IMG/VR virus record: IMGVR_UViG_3300015171_000001
Coordinates: 1-64,000 of that record
Strand: one strand, 5' to 3'
Origin: a virus
DNA length: 64,000 nucleotides
Shown: positions 8,499-17,904 of the stretch, piece after piece
Position numbering within the stretch: position 1 is the stretch's first letter
Layout: each line of letters starts with the position of its first letter
The notes under the pieces: model-generated
Databases searched by the model: none
Seen by the model: only the letters and a program-made list of their open reading frames with translations
Told to the model about the DNA's origin: nothing
Translations under genes and position numbers: made by a program

Positions 8499-11459
8499 AT
8501 GGCCAATTCCTACATAAATAATTTAAATGAATTAAGTGCAAGTCAAGCTGCTGTATATGATCTTGCAGTAGTGGTTGATGTTAATAGCAATGCTTCATTA
8601 ACTGGAGAAACGAAGAAAATGACATTCGGAGATCTTTCCGAATTTTTGTTAGCACAACATCCATATGTTAATGAAGAAAATTTAAGTATTAATGATGTTC
8701 CAAAATATCCATTGTCAGCAAGTCATGGTGGAACTGGATTAATATCTTTACCACTGGGAGTTTTAACTGGAAATGGAACAAGTTCATTAATTATTATTAG
8801 TGGGTCAAATGATCAATATTTAGGGTATTTTGGAACAATCAATTTTTATTCTGGATCATATATTACATCGTCTGGGACAAGTTCATACACTGCGTCATTT
8901 ACATCATCAGCAGTGACGTACAGCCTTCAATATTCACATTCTGCACACACATCATCAGCAGATTATAATTTCCCAGATATACAAAATATTCCGACATTTT
9001 TCAGCGAATCTAGTCAATTACCATCATTAATAAGCAGTTCACATCAAGTTAGTTTTAATTTATTGTCAGATGTTCAACACAATTACATATCAGAAAATGT
9101 TGTAGTAGTGAATAATAATGGAACTGGATTAACATATGTTACTTCTTCATTATTTACAAACGACGACACATATAAAAAAGCAAGTGCTGCTGGTGTATAT
9201 TATTTCAATGGGGATATAAGAGAAAAATTATATTCAAATACAAATCCATCGTCTTTATTTTCTGGTACAGATGCATCAATTTATGCACAGAACTTTTTAC
9301 ATTCAACAAATTTATTTCTAAATAAAAATTTAAGACAAATATACTTTACTAGAGGATGTTATCCTAGAAGAAGAGGTGTAGATGTAAATGATTATAAAGG
9401 ATGGACTTGGAGAGAAATGAATAACACAACATCTTCTCAAGCCGAAGCAGTATGTAGATCAAGAGAAGATGGGTATGAATTTATTACATTAGCTAATTTA
9501 TATACATCAAATATCGGAAATAGTTTGACCAATAGTACACAAGATAGTTTTGGAACATTTGTTGTGAGCGAACCTGTTGCTGTTGTATATCACGAACCAA
9601 CAGAAAAGATTTTTGTTGCATGTAGAAATGATCATAACTCTTCAATTATTTATAGAATGGATGCAACTGGGTCACAATCTGATATTGAAAACAGTTGGGA
9701 AGTGTGGGTTGAATTAATTGATGGGACATTAAAAATAGATTGTTTAGAATTAGGAACTATTCCTCAAAGTTTTTATAGTGCAAGTAATCCTTCTGTAAAT
9801 ACAGATTATTTATTTGTGGGTATTTCTCCAGATTGGAATAAAAATACAAATATAGATGTAAATTCAAATGCTGCTATTTTTAAATTTCCTGTAACTGGTT
9901 CTCCAATAGGAAAGTTAAATAATTTTTATCCAAGTGCATATACATTACATCGTTGGTGGGGAAGTTGTTATAACACCGAATTTCCAGATATGGGAAAAAG
10001 TGGAATAAAATCTTTAAAATTATTTGTTGCTAGATTAGATGATGAGGCTTCTGCGTGGGATTCTACAATAGATCCATCATTGGTAGACAAAAGCAATTCT
10101 CGATTGTACACAGTGCATTCTGGTGCGCCTAGTAGGGATGCTATATATACTGCATCAAGTGTTCCTGTTGGAACATATCAAGTAAATTATCCAACTGGTT
10201 CTGCAGTTACGGCAAGTGTATTTTATGATAATAATCAATTTGGTGGACATGGCGTTTTTGAATTATTAATTGGGGAAGTTCCTGATAATAATATCAGCGG
10301 TTCTTTTGATGGAACAAAAGATTTTAATAGACCATATAAAACATGGAGACTTGGAATATTAGAAACTGTTAATGGAAATCAAACTGGATTGAATATTGGT
10401 TATGATGATCCAGGATACCCAACAAATAATACTGGATCATCTGGAATAGGTACTGCAAGAGGAACCAATTTTCAGGTTCATGATAGATTATTCATTTCTA
10501 CATCACCAAATCAAATAGAAGATTTTAATGGAATAACTTATGTTGGACCGTCTGGTTGTAGAGGAACATGTGAAATTACTACGGCAAGTTGCGATCTTTA
10601 TACTGCAAGATATATTTTAAAAAATGGAGATGGTCAAACAGGTCTTGGATTTGTTATGGCAATTCCAGTATTAATGAATAGTGTAAATAATTTTTGTCAA
10701 TCCCCAATAACAATGGGACAACAAGGTTTACAACAAATGACAATTGATCCAGTAGAAGGGAAATTCTATGTTTCGGATTTTTATGCAAGTAATTATTATG
10801 CTACTTTCTCTGGATATACACCGTCACCAGTGTCATCAAGTTATACTGTTAAATTTTCAGAATTTGGAACAATTTATCAAGGAAATTTATGGCAATATTC
10901 TAGAGGAATTAATGGCCAAAGATTATTTGATGATGCCAATCCACAAATTGGATATTCAAAACCTTGTGGACTTACATCTTACAATGAAGGACCAGTTAGT
11001 GCTTCAAGATTAATTTATACAAATGGAGAAAATAATTTTCAATTATCATCTTCATTATTAACTGGCGGAAATACTGTAAATGGATTTAGTAGAACATTTA
11101 CACAAGATAACGTATTGGCACAAGGATTTAATGTATTGTCTATCTCAGATATTGGTCCTACTTATGATGCCGGTATTATTGTAAACTTTTCACAATCTAC
11201 AACCACAAGTGATTATTTGGTTTATGCTTATAATGATCTTGGTGGAAAATTTGGTTCTGGTCAATTACACGATTATGATATTGGATATTATTCTGGATCA
11301 ATTATAACATCATCCATATTACAAAATGCTGCATATTATTTTGGAAAGAACAGAAATCAATTTAGAATAACATACAATGGAGCACAATTTGCTTCTCAAA
11401 GTATGAATGTTTTATATTTTTCGGTATTTGGTGGAAATTATGATAATTTAATTTTTTAA
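8499..11459 (+). CDS. Giant tail fibre / beta-propeller virion protein, copy 2
   Basis: 986 aa and clearly paralogous to the preceding gene over its whole length. It shares the N-terminal INNLNELSAS...MTFGDL segment, the SASHGGTG motif, the YYFNGDIREKLYSN block, the SREDG and QFGGHGVFELLIG blocks, and the C-terminal YFGKNRNQFRITY...VLYFSVFGG end. It lacks the two Pro/Ser/Thr-rich insertions of copy 1. It lies 22 bases downstream, so the pair is co-transcribed. A weak box TACTTATT (8484-8491) precedes the start. The pair could form hetero-oligomers or allow receptor switching (inference). Confidence 0.75.
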   Translation: MANSYINNLNELSASQAAVYDLAVVVDVNSNASLTGETKKMTFGDLSEFLLAQHPYVNEENLSINDVPKYPLSASHGGTGLISLPLGVLTGNGTSSLIIISGSNDQYLGYFGTINFYSGSYITSSGTSSYTASFTSSAVTYSLQYSHSAHTSSADYNFPDIQNIPTFFSESSQLPSLISSSHQVSFNLLSDVQHNYISENVVVVNNNGTGLTYVTSSLFTNDDTYKKASAAGVYYFNGDIREKLYSNTNPSSLFSGTDASIYAQNFLHSTNLFLNKNLRQIYFTRGCYPRRRGVDVNDYKGWTWREMNNTTSSQAEAVCRSREDGYEFITLANLYTSNIGNSLTNSTQDSFGTFVVSEPVAVVYHEPTEKIFVACRNDHNSSIIYRMDATGSQSDIENSWEVWVELIDGTLKIDCLELGTIPQSFYSASNPSVNTDYLFVGISPDWNKNTNIDVNSNAAIFKFPVTGSPIGKLNNFYPSAYTLHRWWGSCYNTEFPDMGKSGIKSLKLFVARLDDEASAWDSTIDPSLVDKSNSRLYTVHSGAPSRDAIYTASSVPVGTYQVNYPTGSAVTASVFYDNNQFGGHGVFELLIGEVPDNNISGSFDGTKDFNRPYKTWRLGILETVNGNQTGLNIGYDDPGYPTNNTGSSGIGTARGTNFQVHDRLFISTSPNQIEDFNGITYVGPSGCRGTCEITTASCDLYTARYILKNGDGQTGLGFVMAIPVLMNSVNNFCQSPITMGQQGLQQMTIDPVEGKFYVSDFYASNYYATFSGYTPSPVSSSYTVKFSEFGTIYQGNLWQYSRGINGQRLFDDANPQIGYSKPCGLTSYNEGPVSASRLIYTNGENNFQLSSSLLTGGNTVNGFSRTFTQDNVLAQGFNVLSISDIGPTYDAGIIVNFSQSTTTSDYLVYAYNDLGGKFGSGQLHDYDIGYYSGSIITSSILQNAAYYFGKNRNQFRITYNGAQFASQSMNVLYFSVFGGNYDNLIF

Positions 11460-11470
11460 TTTATTGTCGA

Positions 11471-11478
11471 TATTTATA
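11471..11478 (+). promoter_or_regulatory. TATTTATA start-proximal box
   Basis: TATTTATA followed by ATAT and ATG 11483. Good match to the recurrent motif, at the boundary between the fibre genes and the accessory island. Confidence 0.5.
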
Positions 11479-11482
11479 ATAT

Positions 11483-11788
11483 ATGAATTCCTATAATTTA
11501 AAATGCGAAGATCTTAATATACAAAATTTTATATTAAATCTAAATGATGATACCACTTTTAATTTGAATATAAATTATGCAAGTGGATCTATAAATGAGC
11601 AGTACAGTGGTAGTTTTGTTAGTTCGGATGATATAAATTATACATTAAATTTTAATACAAATGCAAGTTCAAGTATGAATGATTATTTTTTAAAATTAAC
11701 TATTTCTGGTTCTTCTATTGAGAGTATGAAATATATAAATTCTACAAATATGGCATTTGATTCAAAAATGTATATATTTCATGAATGA
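11483..11788 (+). CDS. Small beta-rich virion-like protein (101 aa)
   Basis: Alternating polar/hydrophobic strands with many Asn, Ser and Gly (SGSINEQYSGSFVSS, NFNTNASSSM) suggest an all-beta protein like the Ser-rich structural proteins here. No family recognised. It lies directly after the fibre genes and its stop overlaps the first radical SAM gene by eight bases. It may be a fibre accessory. A substrate role for the adjacent radical SAM enzyme is possible but there is no Cys-rich or leader/core layout to support it. Confidence 0.6.
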   Translation: MNSYNLKCEDLNIQNFILNLNDDTTFNLNINYASGSINEQYSGSFVSSDDINYTLNFNTNASSSMNDYFLKLTISGSSIESMKYINSTNMAFDSKMYIFHE

Positions 11789-12941
11789 GATAAATAAAGA
11801 TATATGTATTCTTCCTTGGCTTTCTTTATTCATTAGAAATGATGGGAATATATATCCATGCGAGATTTTAGCATGGAGATCAAATGATTATCTATTAGGA
11901 AATTTAGAAACAACTACGCTAGAGGAAGCGTTTAATCATCCGGCCATAAAAAAATTAAGAAAAACGGTTTTATTCACAGGAACATGTGAATTATCAAATT
12001 TTCATAAAAATTCTTGTATGTATCTTATAAATCACGAATTATATTCTGATATATATGATAAAATGTATTCTGATACGAGAGAGGATGGTTATTTTGAATT
12101 TAATTTACAAGCTTTATTTTTAAAATTATCTAATTTATGTAATTTAAAATGTGTTTATTGTAATGAACACAGTAGTAGTGTGTGGGAAAAATTTAAAAAC
12201 AAAAATATTAAAAAAATAGATCCAGATGTATATTTGTCAAAGTTATACCCACATTTAAACAATCTTAAAGAGTTGTTTTTTTCTGGAGGAGAACCCATAT
12301 TATATTCATATAATAAAACAATATTAGATTATTTAAAACAAAACAATAAAAATATACAAATAGGAATTGCCACAAATCTGACATATAATTTTGAAAAGTA
12401 TAAATCTTTTTTTGATATTTTAAGTGAGTTTTCTAATAGTAAAGTTTTTTGTAGTATTGATGTTGATCAAGAACAATTTGAATTCATTAGAGAAAATTCT
12501 GATTGGAATTTAGTGAAATATAATTTGGGAAAAATAAAAAATTACAAGAATATAAATGTGTATTTGAATTCGGTTATTTCTACTTTGAGTTCTTTTTATA
12601 TAATGGATTTTCATAAAAGAATGATTTTGGATGGATTATTAGAATGGGATTCAATTCGGTATATTTGTTTAGATAGTCACGAACATCTAAATATTCAAAA
12701 TATGAATTTTAGTAAAAAGAAAGAATTAGAAAATTATCTTTTATTATATTGTGATTTTTTAAAAGAATATGAAAAATCTAATCAAGTAAGAACATATATA
12801 AATAATAAATTTCCTTCGGAAGCAATATTAAAAATAATAGAATTTATGAATCAGATTCCTGCTGACGAAAATTTTATAAACATATTATCAGAAAAAGTTC
12901 CTATAGATATTATTACAAATATTTTTCCTAAATTGTTATGA
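11781..12941 (+). CDS. Twitch-type radical SAM protein 1
   Basis: 386 aa from ATG 11781, a start chosen because it gives an eight-base overlap and begins just before ICILPWLSLFIRNDG. The N-terminal part has the layout CxLPWxxLxIxxDGxxxPC, then LGNLETTTLEEAFNHP, the SPASM/twitch-like auxiliary region placed before the radical SAM core in this family. The core has the 4Fe-4S motif C120-NLK-C124-VY-C127, then FFSGGEPIL (GGE motif) and later IATNLT. Radical SAM enzymes cleave S-adenosylmethionine to start radical chemistry; the substrate is unknown. It overlaps the next radical SAM gene by four bases (ATGA). Confidence 0.85.
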   Translation: MNEINKDICILPWLSLFIRNDGNIYPCEILAWRSNDYLLGNLETTTLEEAFNHPAIKKLRKTVLFTGTCELSNFHKNSCMYLINHELYSDIYDKMYSDTREDGYFEFNLQALFLKLSNLCNLKCVYCNEHSSSVWEKFKNKNIKKIDPDVYLSKLYPHLNNLKELFFSGGEPILYSYNKTILDYLKQNNKNIQIGIATNLTYNFEKYKSFFDILSEFSNSKVFCSIDVDQEQFEFIRENSDWNLVKYNLGKIKNYKNINVYLNSVISTLSSFYIMDFHKRMILDGLLEWDSIRYICLDSHEHLNIQNMNFSKKKELENYLLLYCDFLKEYEKSNQVRTYINNKFPSEAILKIIEFMNQIPADENFINILSEKVPIDIITNIFPKLL

Positions 12942-13891
12942 ATTGCGTTTTGCCATTTTCTCATTTATACCATTTTACAGATGGAAGCACATATCCTTGT
13001 CCAAAATTAGTTTCTAATAAAAATTATATTCTTGGAAAAAATGAAGATTCTGTTGAAACTTTGTTTAATAATGAAATATTAAAAAAAATGAGGTTGCAAT
13101 TTATAAACAAAAATCCACCATCTGTTTGTATTGATCATTGTTTTAATTCTTTAAGTCCAACAAATAAATGTGTAAGAAGTAATACAGAAGAAAACATTGT
13201 TAATTTTTATAATAATGTTAATGAGAGTGGATTTTTAGATACAAAATTTTACACAATAAAGAATATACCAGAATCAAATATATGTAATTTAAAATGTGTA
13301 TATTGTGATGGTAATCATTCATCAAGACATAATAAAAACGAAATAATATTTTCTTTTCAAGATGATGGATTTCGAGAAAAATTTTTATACAATATAGAAA
13401 ATATAAAAGAATGTTGGTTTTCAAGTGGAGAAAGTTTTTTGCAACCAAATTATTTTTGGGCATTGATGGAATTAAAAAAAAGAAATTTAGAAAATGTAAA
13501 AGTATCTATAATAACAAATGGGACAATACTAAATGAGAAAACAAAATTGTTTTTAAGTGTTTTAAATTCTTTTAAAGATCCACATATATTATTTAGTGTA
13601 GATTCAATAGAAAAAAGATTTGAAATCATAAGACAAGGATCGAACTGGAATGATGTCTTAGAAAATATAAAATATATACGAGACAATTATAAAAACATAC
13701 GAATGATTTTTCAACCAGTAATATCAATATTAAACATATTACATTTAAAAGAATTACATTATTTTTTAATGACAGAAAATTTAATTAAAAGTATTGGAGA
13801 TGTTAGATTATATCATCTTAATGGTCCTTCATTTTTAAATATAAAAAATATTAAAAATAAAAAAATTATAAGACTGGCTTTTAATGATTAA
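12938..13891 (+). CDS. Twitch-type radical SAM protein 2
   Basis: 317 aa. The N-terminal auxiliary region reads CVLPFSHLYHFTDGSTYPC, then ILGKNEDSVETLFNN, closely parallel to the preceding protein. The radical SAM cluster motif is C116-NLK-C120-VY-C123. The usual GGE motif is altered to FSSGESFL, and IITNGTIL and LFSVDSI follow as in family members. The C-terminal third is shorter than in protein 1. Tandem coupling (ATGA overlap) suggests the two act in one pathway, perhaps as partners. Confidence 0.82.
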   Translation: MNCVLPFSHLYHFTDGSTYPCPKLVSNKNYILGKNEDSVETLFNNEILKKMRLQFINKNPPSVCIDHCFNSLSPTNKCVRSNTEENIVNFYNNVNESGFLDTKFYTIKNIPESNICNLKCVYCDGNHSSRHNKNEIIFSFQDDGFREKFLYNIENIKECWFSSGESFLQPNYFWALMELKKRNLENVKVSIITNGTILNEKTKLFLSVLNSFKDPHILFSVDSIEKRFEIIRQGSNWNDVLENIKYIRDNYKNIRMIFQPVISILNILHLKELHYFLMTENLIKSIGDVRLYHLNGPSFLNIKNIKNKKIIRLAFND

Positions 13892-13918
13892 ATTAAATAT
13901 TTGAATACACATGATAAT

Positions 13919-14089
13919 ATGTATGATTATTTTTTTAATACAAAAAGTTTGATTAATAAATTAGATGACATTTATAATTTTATTAATACTTCAGAACAAA
14001 ATCAAAATGATATTATTAATTTAAAAAATTTTATTATTAATATTAACAATGAAGAATTGACAAAAGAAATAGAACTTTTATTAATATGA
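13919..14089 (+). CDS. Small Asn/Ile-rich protein (56 aa)
   Basis: From ATG 13919 a 56-aa helical protein (MYDYFFNTKSLINKLDD...); a TTG at 13901 would add six residues. It is very rich in Asn, Ile and Lys and ends with an acidic helix (NEELTKEIELLLI). Its stop overlaps the next start by four bases (ATGA), so it is coupled to the 279-aa protein. No family recognised. Its size and place after two radical SAM genes make it worth testing as a carrier or partner, but no precursor-peptide features are visible. Confidence 0.5.
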   Translation: MYDYFFNTKSLINKLDDIYNFINTSEQNQNDIINLKNFIININNEELTKEIELLLI

Positions 14090-14925
14090 AAAACGATCTT
14101 ATAAAATTTTATAATAATGATTCTACGCAAAATTTCATTAATAATATAAATAATTTAAATAGAGGACAAAAAAAAGATCCACTATCAACGCTCATATCTT
14201 TTAATTTCTATAAAGAAACTGTTCACACATTTAAACTATATGCCGAATTATTTAAATCTTTTTCAGAAGATGAAATTTTAAAATTTTTACCAGAAACAAC
14301 TCAATTCGAAAAATATTTTCCTTATTGGAACAATACTAGAAATTCCAGTTTATGTTTTGGAATAAAATTGAATAATGATTTAGAGCCGATTTATTATACA
14401 CACATAAAGTTTGATCCAAATAAGAGAATATTTGACAAATTCTCAAAATTTAAAAATCCAAAAATGTTAGATATTACTTATAATTACGAAGAGGTGGAAA
14501 CGGGAATATCTTTTGAATATTATAAACAAACTTGCACAGAAAAAAGATATTGGTATTTTTATGATGATGAAAACAAAAATAAGATTTGTAAAAAATTTGA
14601 TATGTCTAATGAATATATAAATCACATAGAATACACAGAATATGATGATAATACTTCTAAAATAATAATGGTGTATGACTATCCTCAAGATTGGGGAGGT
14701 ACTAATATAGGGACCCCTACAAATTATGTATATGAACAATTAAAAAAACATAATCATGAATTAATTGATAATTGCGTTGATTTTTTCAAAAATGAATTTG
14801 ATATTCTGCCAAAATATTTTGGCTCATATAACAATTCGGAAATAATTAGTATTTATTGGAGTTTGACTAAAAAATGGAACGCCATGAATAAACCATATTT
14901 AAAAAATCACATTATTAATATATAG
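14086..14925 (+). CDS. Unknown protein (279 aa) of the accessory island
   Basis: I do not recognise the family. A helical N-terminus (about 1-90) is followed by repeated long beta strands with charged and aromatic residues: SLCFGIKLNNDLEPIYYTHIK, DITYNYEEVETGISFEYY, KIIMVYDYPQDWGGTNIGTP. The layout of repeated antiparallel strands is compatible with a barrel or half-barrel enzyme, but no catalytic motif is evident. It is translationally coupled to the 56-aa gene and converges with the GT2 gene, overlapping it by 11 bases. It is probably an island-specific enzyme or binding protein. Confidence 0.65.
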   Translation: MKNDLIKFYNNDSTQNFINNINNLNRGQKKDPLSTLISFNFYKETVHTFKLYAELFKSFSEDEILKFLPETTQFEKYFPYWNNTRNSSLCFGIKLNNDLEPIYYTHIKFDPNKRIFDKFSKFKNPKMLDITYNYEEVETGISFEYYKQTCTEKRYWYFYDDENKNKICKKFDMSNEYINHIEYTEYDDNTSKIIMVYDYPQDWGGTNIGTPTNYVYEQLKKHNHELIDNCVDFFKNEFDILPKYFGSYNNSEIISIYWSLTKKWNAMNKPYLKNHIINI

Positions 14926-15655
14926 TTAAACATTCAACAAAATTTTTGATGATAAAATCATTTCCCCACAATTTACCTAAATTAGCTATATATTTCTTAT
15001 CTTTAATATCTTGGTATGTTTTTTTTGCTCCACAAACATCTTTAATATCAGAATCTTCATAAGAAGTTAATTGAGCTTCATAATTTACACTTCGCTCATA
15101 ATTGGAATGATCTATAAATTCTAATTTATTGTGATCTAAAAGTCTACATTTCAATCCATATTTCAAAGATCTTAATTTTAAATCAGAATCAATGTAACAT
15201 CTAGTTACTAAATTGCTTCTATTTTCGTCATATCCCCCCAAGGCAATGAAATTATTTCTGTGGAGGGTGATTCTACCACAACTCCCATTTGTTCTCAATT
15301 TCGTCATTAATATTTCATTTTCTCTCAAATTGATCAAATTCTCTAAAAAATAATCATTTATTATATTATCAACATCTAAATTTACCACAATTTCGTTTCT
15401 TGATAATTTATGACATACATTTTTTGAGTGTGCTTCTTTATAATATATCTTATTTTTTGAATAAAAATATGAAAAATTATCATTGATCTTGCAATTGTCA
15501 AATACCCAAGTATCTAATCCATCTGTCGATGAATAATCCAAAAGAACAATTTCATAATTTAATTTCCACTTATTCAAAATATCCAGATTCTTAAAATAAG
15601 TTTCTTTAAAATGGTGTAATCTATTTTTACAAGTTATACAAAATGAATATGTCAT
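14915..15655 (-). CDS. Family 2-like glycosyltransferase
   Basis: 246 aa from ATG 15655, chosen because a TATTTATA box directly abuts it; an upstream TTG at 15676 would add seven residues without support. GT-A fold signs: start SFCITCKNRLHHFKET, then EIVLLDYSSTDGLDTW, then NEIVVNLDVDNI with the metal-binding DVD at 94-96, and FIALGGYDE in the acceptor region. It would transfer a sugar from a nucleotide sugar in the cytoplasm; donor and acceptor unknown. It is divergent from the GT-B gene at 15710. Confidence 0.8.
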   Translation of the reverse strand: MTYSFCITCKNRLHHFKETYFKNLDILNKWKLNYEIVLLDYSSTDGLDTWVFDNCKINDNFSYFYSKNKIYYKEAHSKNVCHKLSRNEIVVNLDVDNIINDYFLENLINLRENEILMTKLRTNGSCGRITLHRNNFIALGGYDENRSNLVTRCYIDSDLKLRSLKYGLKCRLLDHNKLEFIDHSNYERSVNYEAQLTSYEDSDIKDVCGAKKTYQDIKDKKYIANLGKLWGNDFIIKNFVECLTIY

Positions 15656-15663
15656 TATAAATA
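15656..15663 (-). promoter_or_regulatory. TATTTATA box abutting the GT2 start
   Basis: Reads TATTTATA on the minus strand immediately followed by ATG 15655, the shortest spacing of this motif in the window. Confidence 0.4.
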
Positions 15664-15709
15664 AAATATCAAACAATTTTTATAATAATAAAATTAATAT
15701 ATATTTTCA

Positions 15710-16624
15710 ATGATCCATTTTTTATCCGAACATTATGTATGTAATTATACAGAAGAAAAAAACAACGAATATTCAAAATATTGTTTGGGAAAGACTACCC
15801 ATTCTGGATATTATTATTGGATTTTAAAAAATTTGGGAATAAAAAATATAAATTTATGTCTGGACTTATGTGAAATAAAGGAAGGTGATATTGTATTTTT
15901 TTATCACGAAAATTATGTTAATTCTCCAGAATATAAATTTAAGGATTTAGAATATATAAAAAATATAACAAAAATCCAAATTATGGGTGATACAGACAAA
16001 AATATTTGGGCAGATATTTATGCTATAAATGATTTAACATATGTTAATCAAAACGAAAATATATATTTTTTAAATTTTCCTTTGCCATCTAATATAAGAA
16101 AAATGAAAGCAAATTTCCCACCAATTACTTTTGGGACATGTTCTACTAGCTGGGGATTAGATACAAAATTTAAAAAGAAGAAATATATAGAAAAATTCAA
16201 AGAATTAAATATGAATATGATTTATGAATTTGAAACAAATTATATGAGAGAAAATATAGATGTATTTTTTTACTTAAGAAATAAACAATTGCATTTACAT
16301 TTTGATGATATGGGTGAACCAAAACATCCAGTTAGAGGATATAAACACGCTAATAGGCTATATCAATCATTTTACATGAATGTTCCTGCTATATTAAATC
16401 CAGAGTCTGCATTGATTAGTGTAAAGAAATCGGAATATGATTTCTTAGAATGTAATACTATTGACGATTTTATTGATAAATCCATTTTTCTTAAAAATAA
16501 TGAATTTTTCTTTAAAAATATGGTAGACAATTGTATAGCAAGATCCGAAGAACATTCTCATCAGGCAATAAAAAGTCAATTTGAAAAAATATTAAATACA
16601 ATATGTGCAGCTTTTCATTTATAA
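15710..16624 (+). CDS. Probable GT-B glycosyltransferase
   Basis: 304 aa. The C-terminal part has the donor-site pattern KHANRLYQSFYMNVPAILNPESA, which I associate with GT-B-fold nucleotide-sugar transferases in marine bacteria and phages. The N-terminal half is a Rossmann-like domain (GDIVFFYHENYVNSPEYK; ITKIQIMGDTDKNIW). No exact family can be named. Its 3' end overlaps the AsnB-like gene by 22 bases, suggesting coupled expression and a shared pathway. Confidence 0.65.
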   Translation: MIHFLSEHYVCNYTEEKNNEYSKYCLGKTTHSGYYYWILKNLGIKNINLCLDLCEIKEGDIVFFYHENYVNSPEYKFKDLEYIKNITKIQIMGDTDKNIWADIYAINDLTYVNQNENIYFLNFPLPSNIRKMKANFPPITFGTCSTSWGLDTKFKKKKYIEKFKELNMNMIYEFETNYMRENIDVFFYLRNKQLHLHFDDMGEPKHPVRGYKHANRLYQSFYMNVPAILNPESALISVKKSEYDFLECNTIDDFIDKSIFLKNNEFFFKNMVDNCIARSEEHSHQAIKSQFEKILNTICAAFHL

Positions 16625-17904
16625 ATTCAAAAATTGATATTGATCGTTTATATGAGGCCAATTCTATTCAAAAATTAAGAGGGCCAGATAATACAACTAT
16701 TTCATATTTTAAAAATTACACATTCTTACATAATTTATTAAGCATTACTGGAAACAATGTTAACCAACCATTAACAAATAATTCTGAAGATGTCATTTTA
16801 TTGTTTAATGGAGAAATTTATAATTATGATGCAAAATTTTCTGGAGATTCTGCTTATTTATTAAATTTATATGATGAAGATCCAAATAATTTTTATGAAA
16901 GTTTAGATGGAGAATTTGCTTTTGTTATATGTGATTTAAAAAGAAATCAATTAGTTGTTTCGAGAGATATATTTGGAACAAAGCCATTGCATATAGGAAG
17001 AAATGAAAATGTATTTGGAATATCATCTTATCCATCTTTTTTAAATAAATTAGGAATTGTTGATGTTAATATAATATCTCCAAATAAGATATATTATTAT
17101 TCTTTTTCAGATTTTAAAATCATTAATGAAAAAATAATAAAACGATTTGATTTGAATCAATATAAAAATTCTTATGATGATTGGATTTGTTCATTTGAAA
17201 ATTCCATTAAAAAAAGAACAAACACAGATAAAAATATATTCATGACTCTCAGTAGTGGATATGACAGTGGAGTTATTTTTCACGAACTTAATAGACAAAA
17301 TATAAATTTTGATACATTTTATATTCCAATAAATGAAGATTTGGATATTTTAAAAGAAAGATTACAATTTTTCAAATCTTACAAAAATTTTAATGAAATA
17401 TTTATAAATAATATAGAATTTTTTGAAAAAAATGTCGAGAATTTTGTTTATAACTTTTTTAATCAAACTGTTTTTACCGATAACGCTTCTAAAGGAATGT
17501 ATCAAATTTGTTTGGAGGCAAGGAAAAGAAATAATAAGATTTTAATTTCTGGTCAAGGATCTGATGAAATATTTTCAGATTATGGAATTTTGGGATATGA
17601 TAGATATAATTATTCAACATTAAAAGGAATTTTTCCAGAAAATTTATCCGAAGTTTTTCCTTGGAATAATTTTTTTGGTGGTAAACAACAAGCTTATTTA
17701 TTAAAAGAAGAGAGTGTTTCAGGAGCATGTGGCATAGAATCTAGATATCCATTCTTAGATAAATTAGTTGTTCAAGAATTTTTGAATTTAAGTGTGAAAT
17801 TAAAAAATAGAAGATATAAATCTCCACTAGATTATTATTTTAATAAATATAAATTTCCATATTTACTGAATGATAAAAAAGGATTCTCTCCATATGCAAA
17901 ATAA
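16603..17904 (+). CDS. asnB-like: Asparagine synthetase-like glutamine amidotransferase
   Basis: 433 aa, shorter than typical bacterial AsnB (about 550). The start is fixed by MCSFS, which leaves Cys2 as the N-terminal nucleophile of class II glutaminases. NGEIYN (69-74), LDGEFAFVI and SRDIFGTKPL complete that domain. The synthetase half has the pyrophosphate loop LSSGYDSG (216-223), an altered SGGxDS motif, and SGQGSDEIF (316-324). Such enzymes amidate carboxyl groups: aspartate in AsnB, but also sugars or peptides in modification clusters. Its position between glycosyltransferase genes favours a glycan or peptide substrate over free asparagine (inference). It overlaps the next gene. Confidence 0.85.
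   Translation: MCSFSFINSKIDIDRLYEANSIQKLRGPDNTTISYFKNYTFLHNLLSITGNNVNQPLTNNSEDVILLFNGEIYNYDAKFSGDSAYLLNLYDEDPNNFYESLDGEFAFVICDLKRNQLVVSRDIFGTKPLHIGRNENVFGISSYPSFLNKLGIVDVNIISPNKIYYYSFSDFKIINEKIIKRFDLNQYKNSYDDWICSFENSIKKRTNTDKNIFMTLSSGYDSGVIFHELNRQNINFDTFYIPINEDLDILKERLQFFKSYKNFNEIFINNIEFFEKNVENFVYNFFNQTVFTDNASKGMYQICLEARKRNNKILISGQGSDEIFSDYGILGYDRYNYSTLKGIFPENLSEVFPWNNFFGGKQQAYLLKEESVSGACGIESRYPFLDKLVVQEFLNLSVKLKNRRYKSPLDYYFNKYKFPYLLNDKKGFSPYAK

Noticed and set aside
10768-11013. 81-codon plus-strand frame inside the second fibre gene
   Set aside because: Wholly contained in the fibre frame, Met/Leu/Ile/Gln-rich, typical of an out-of-frame shadow.
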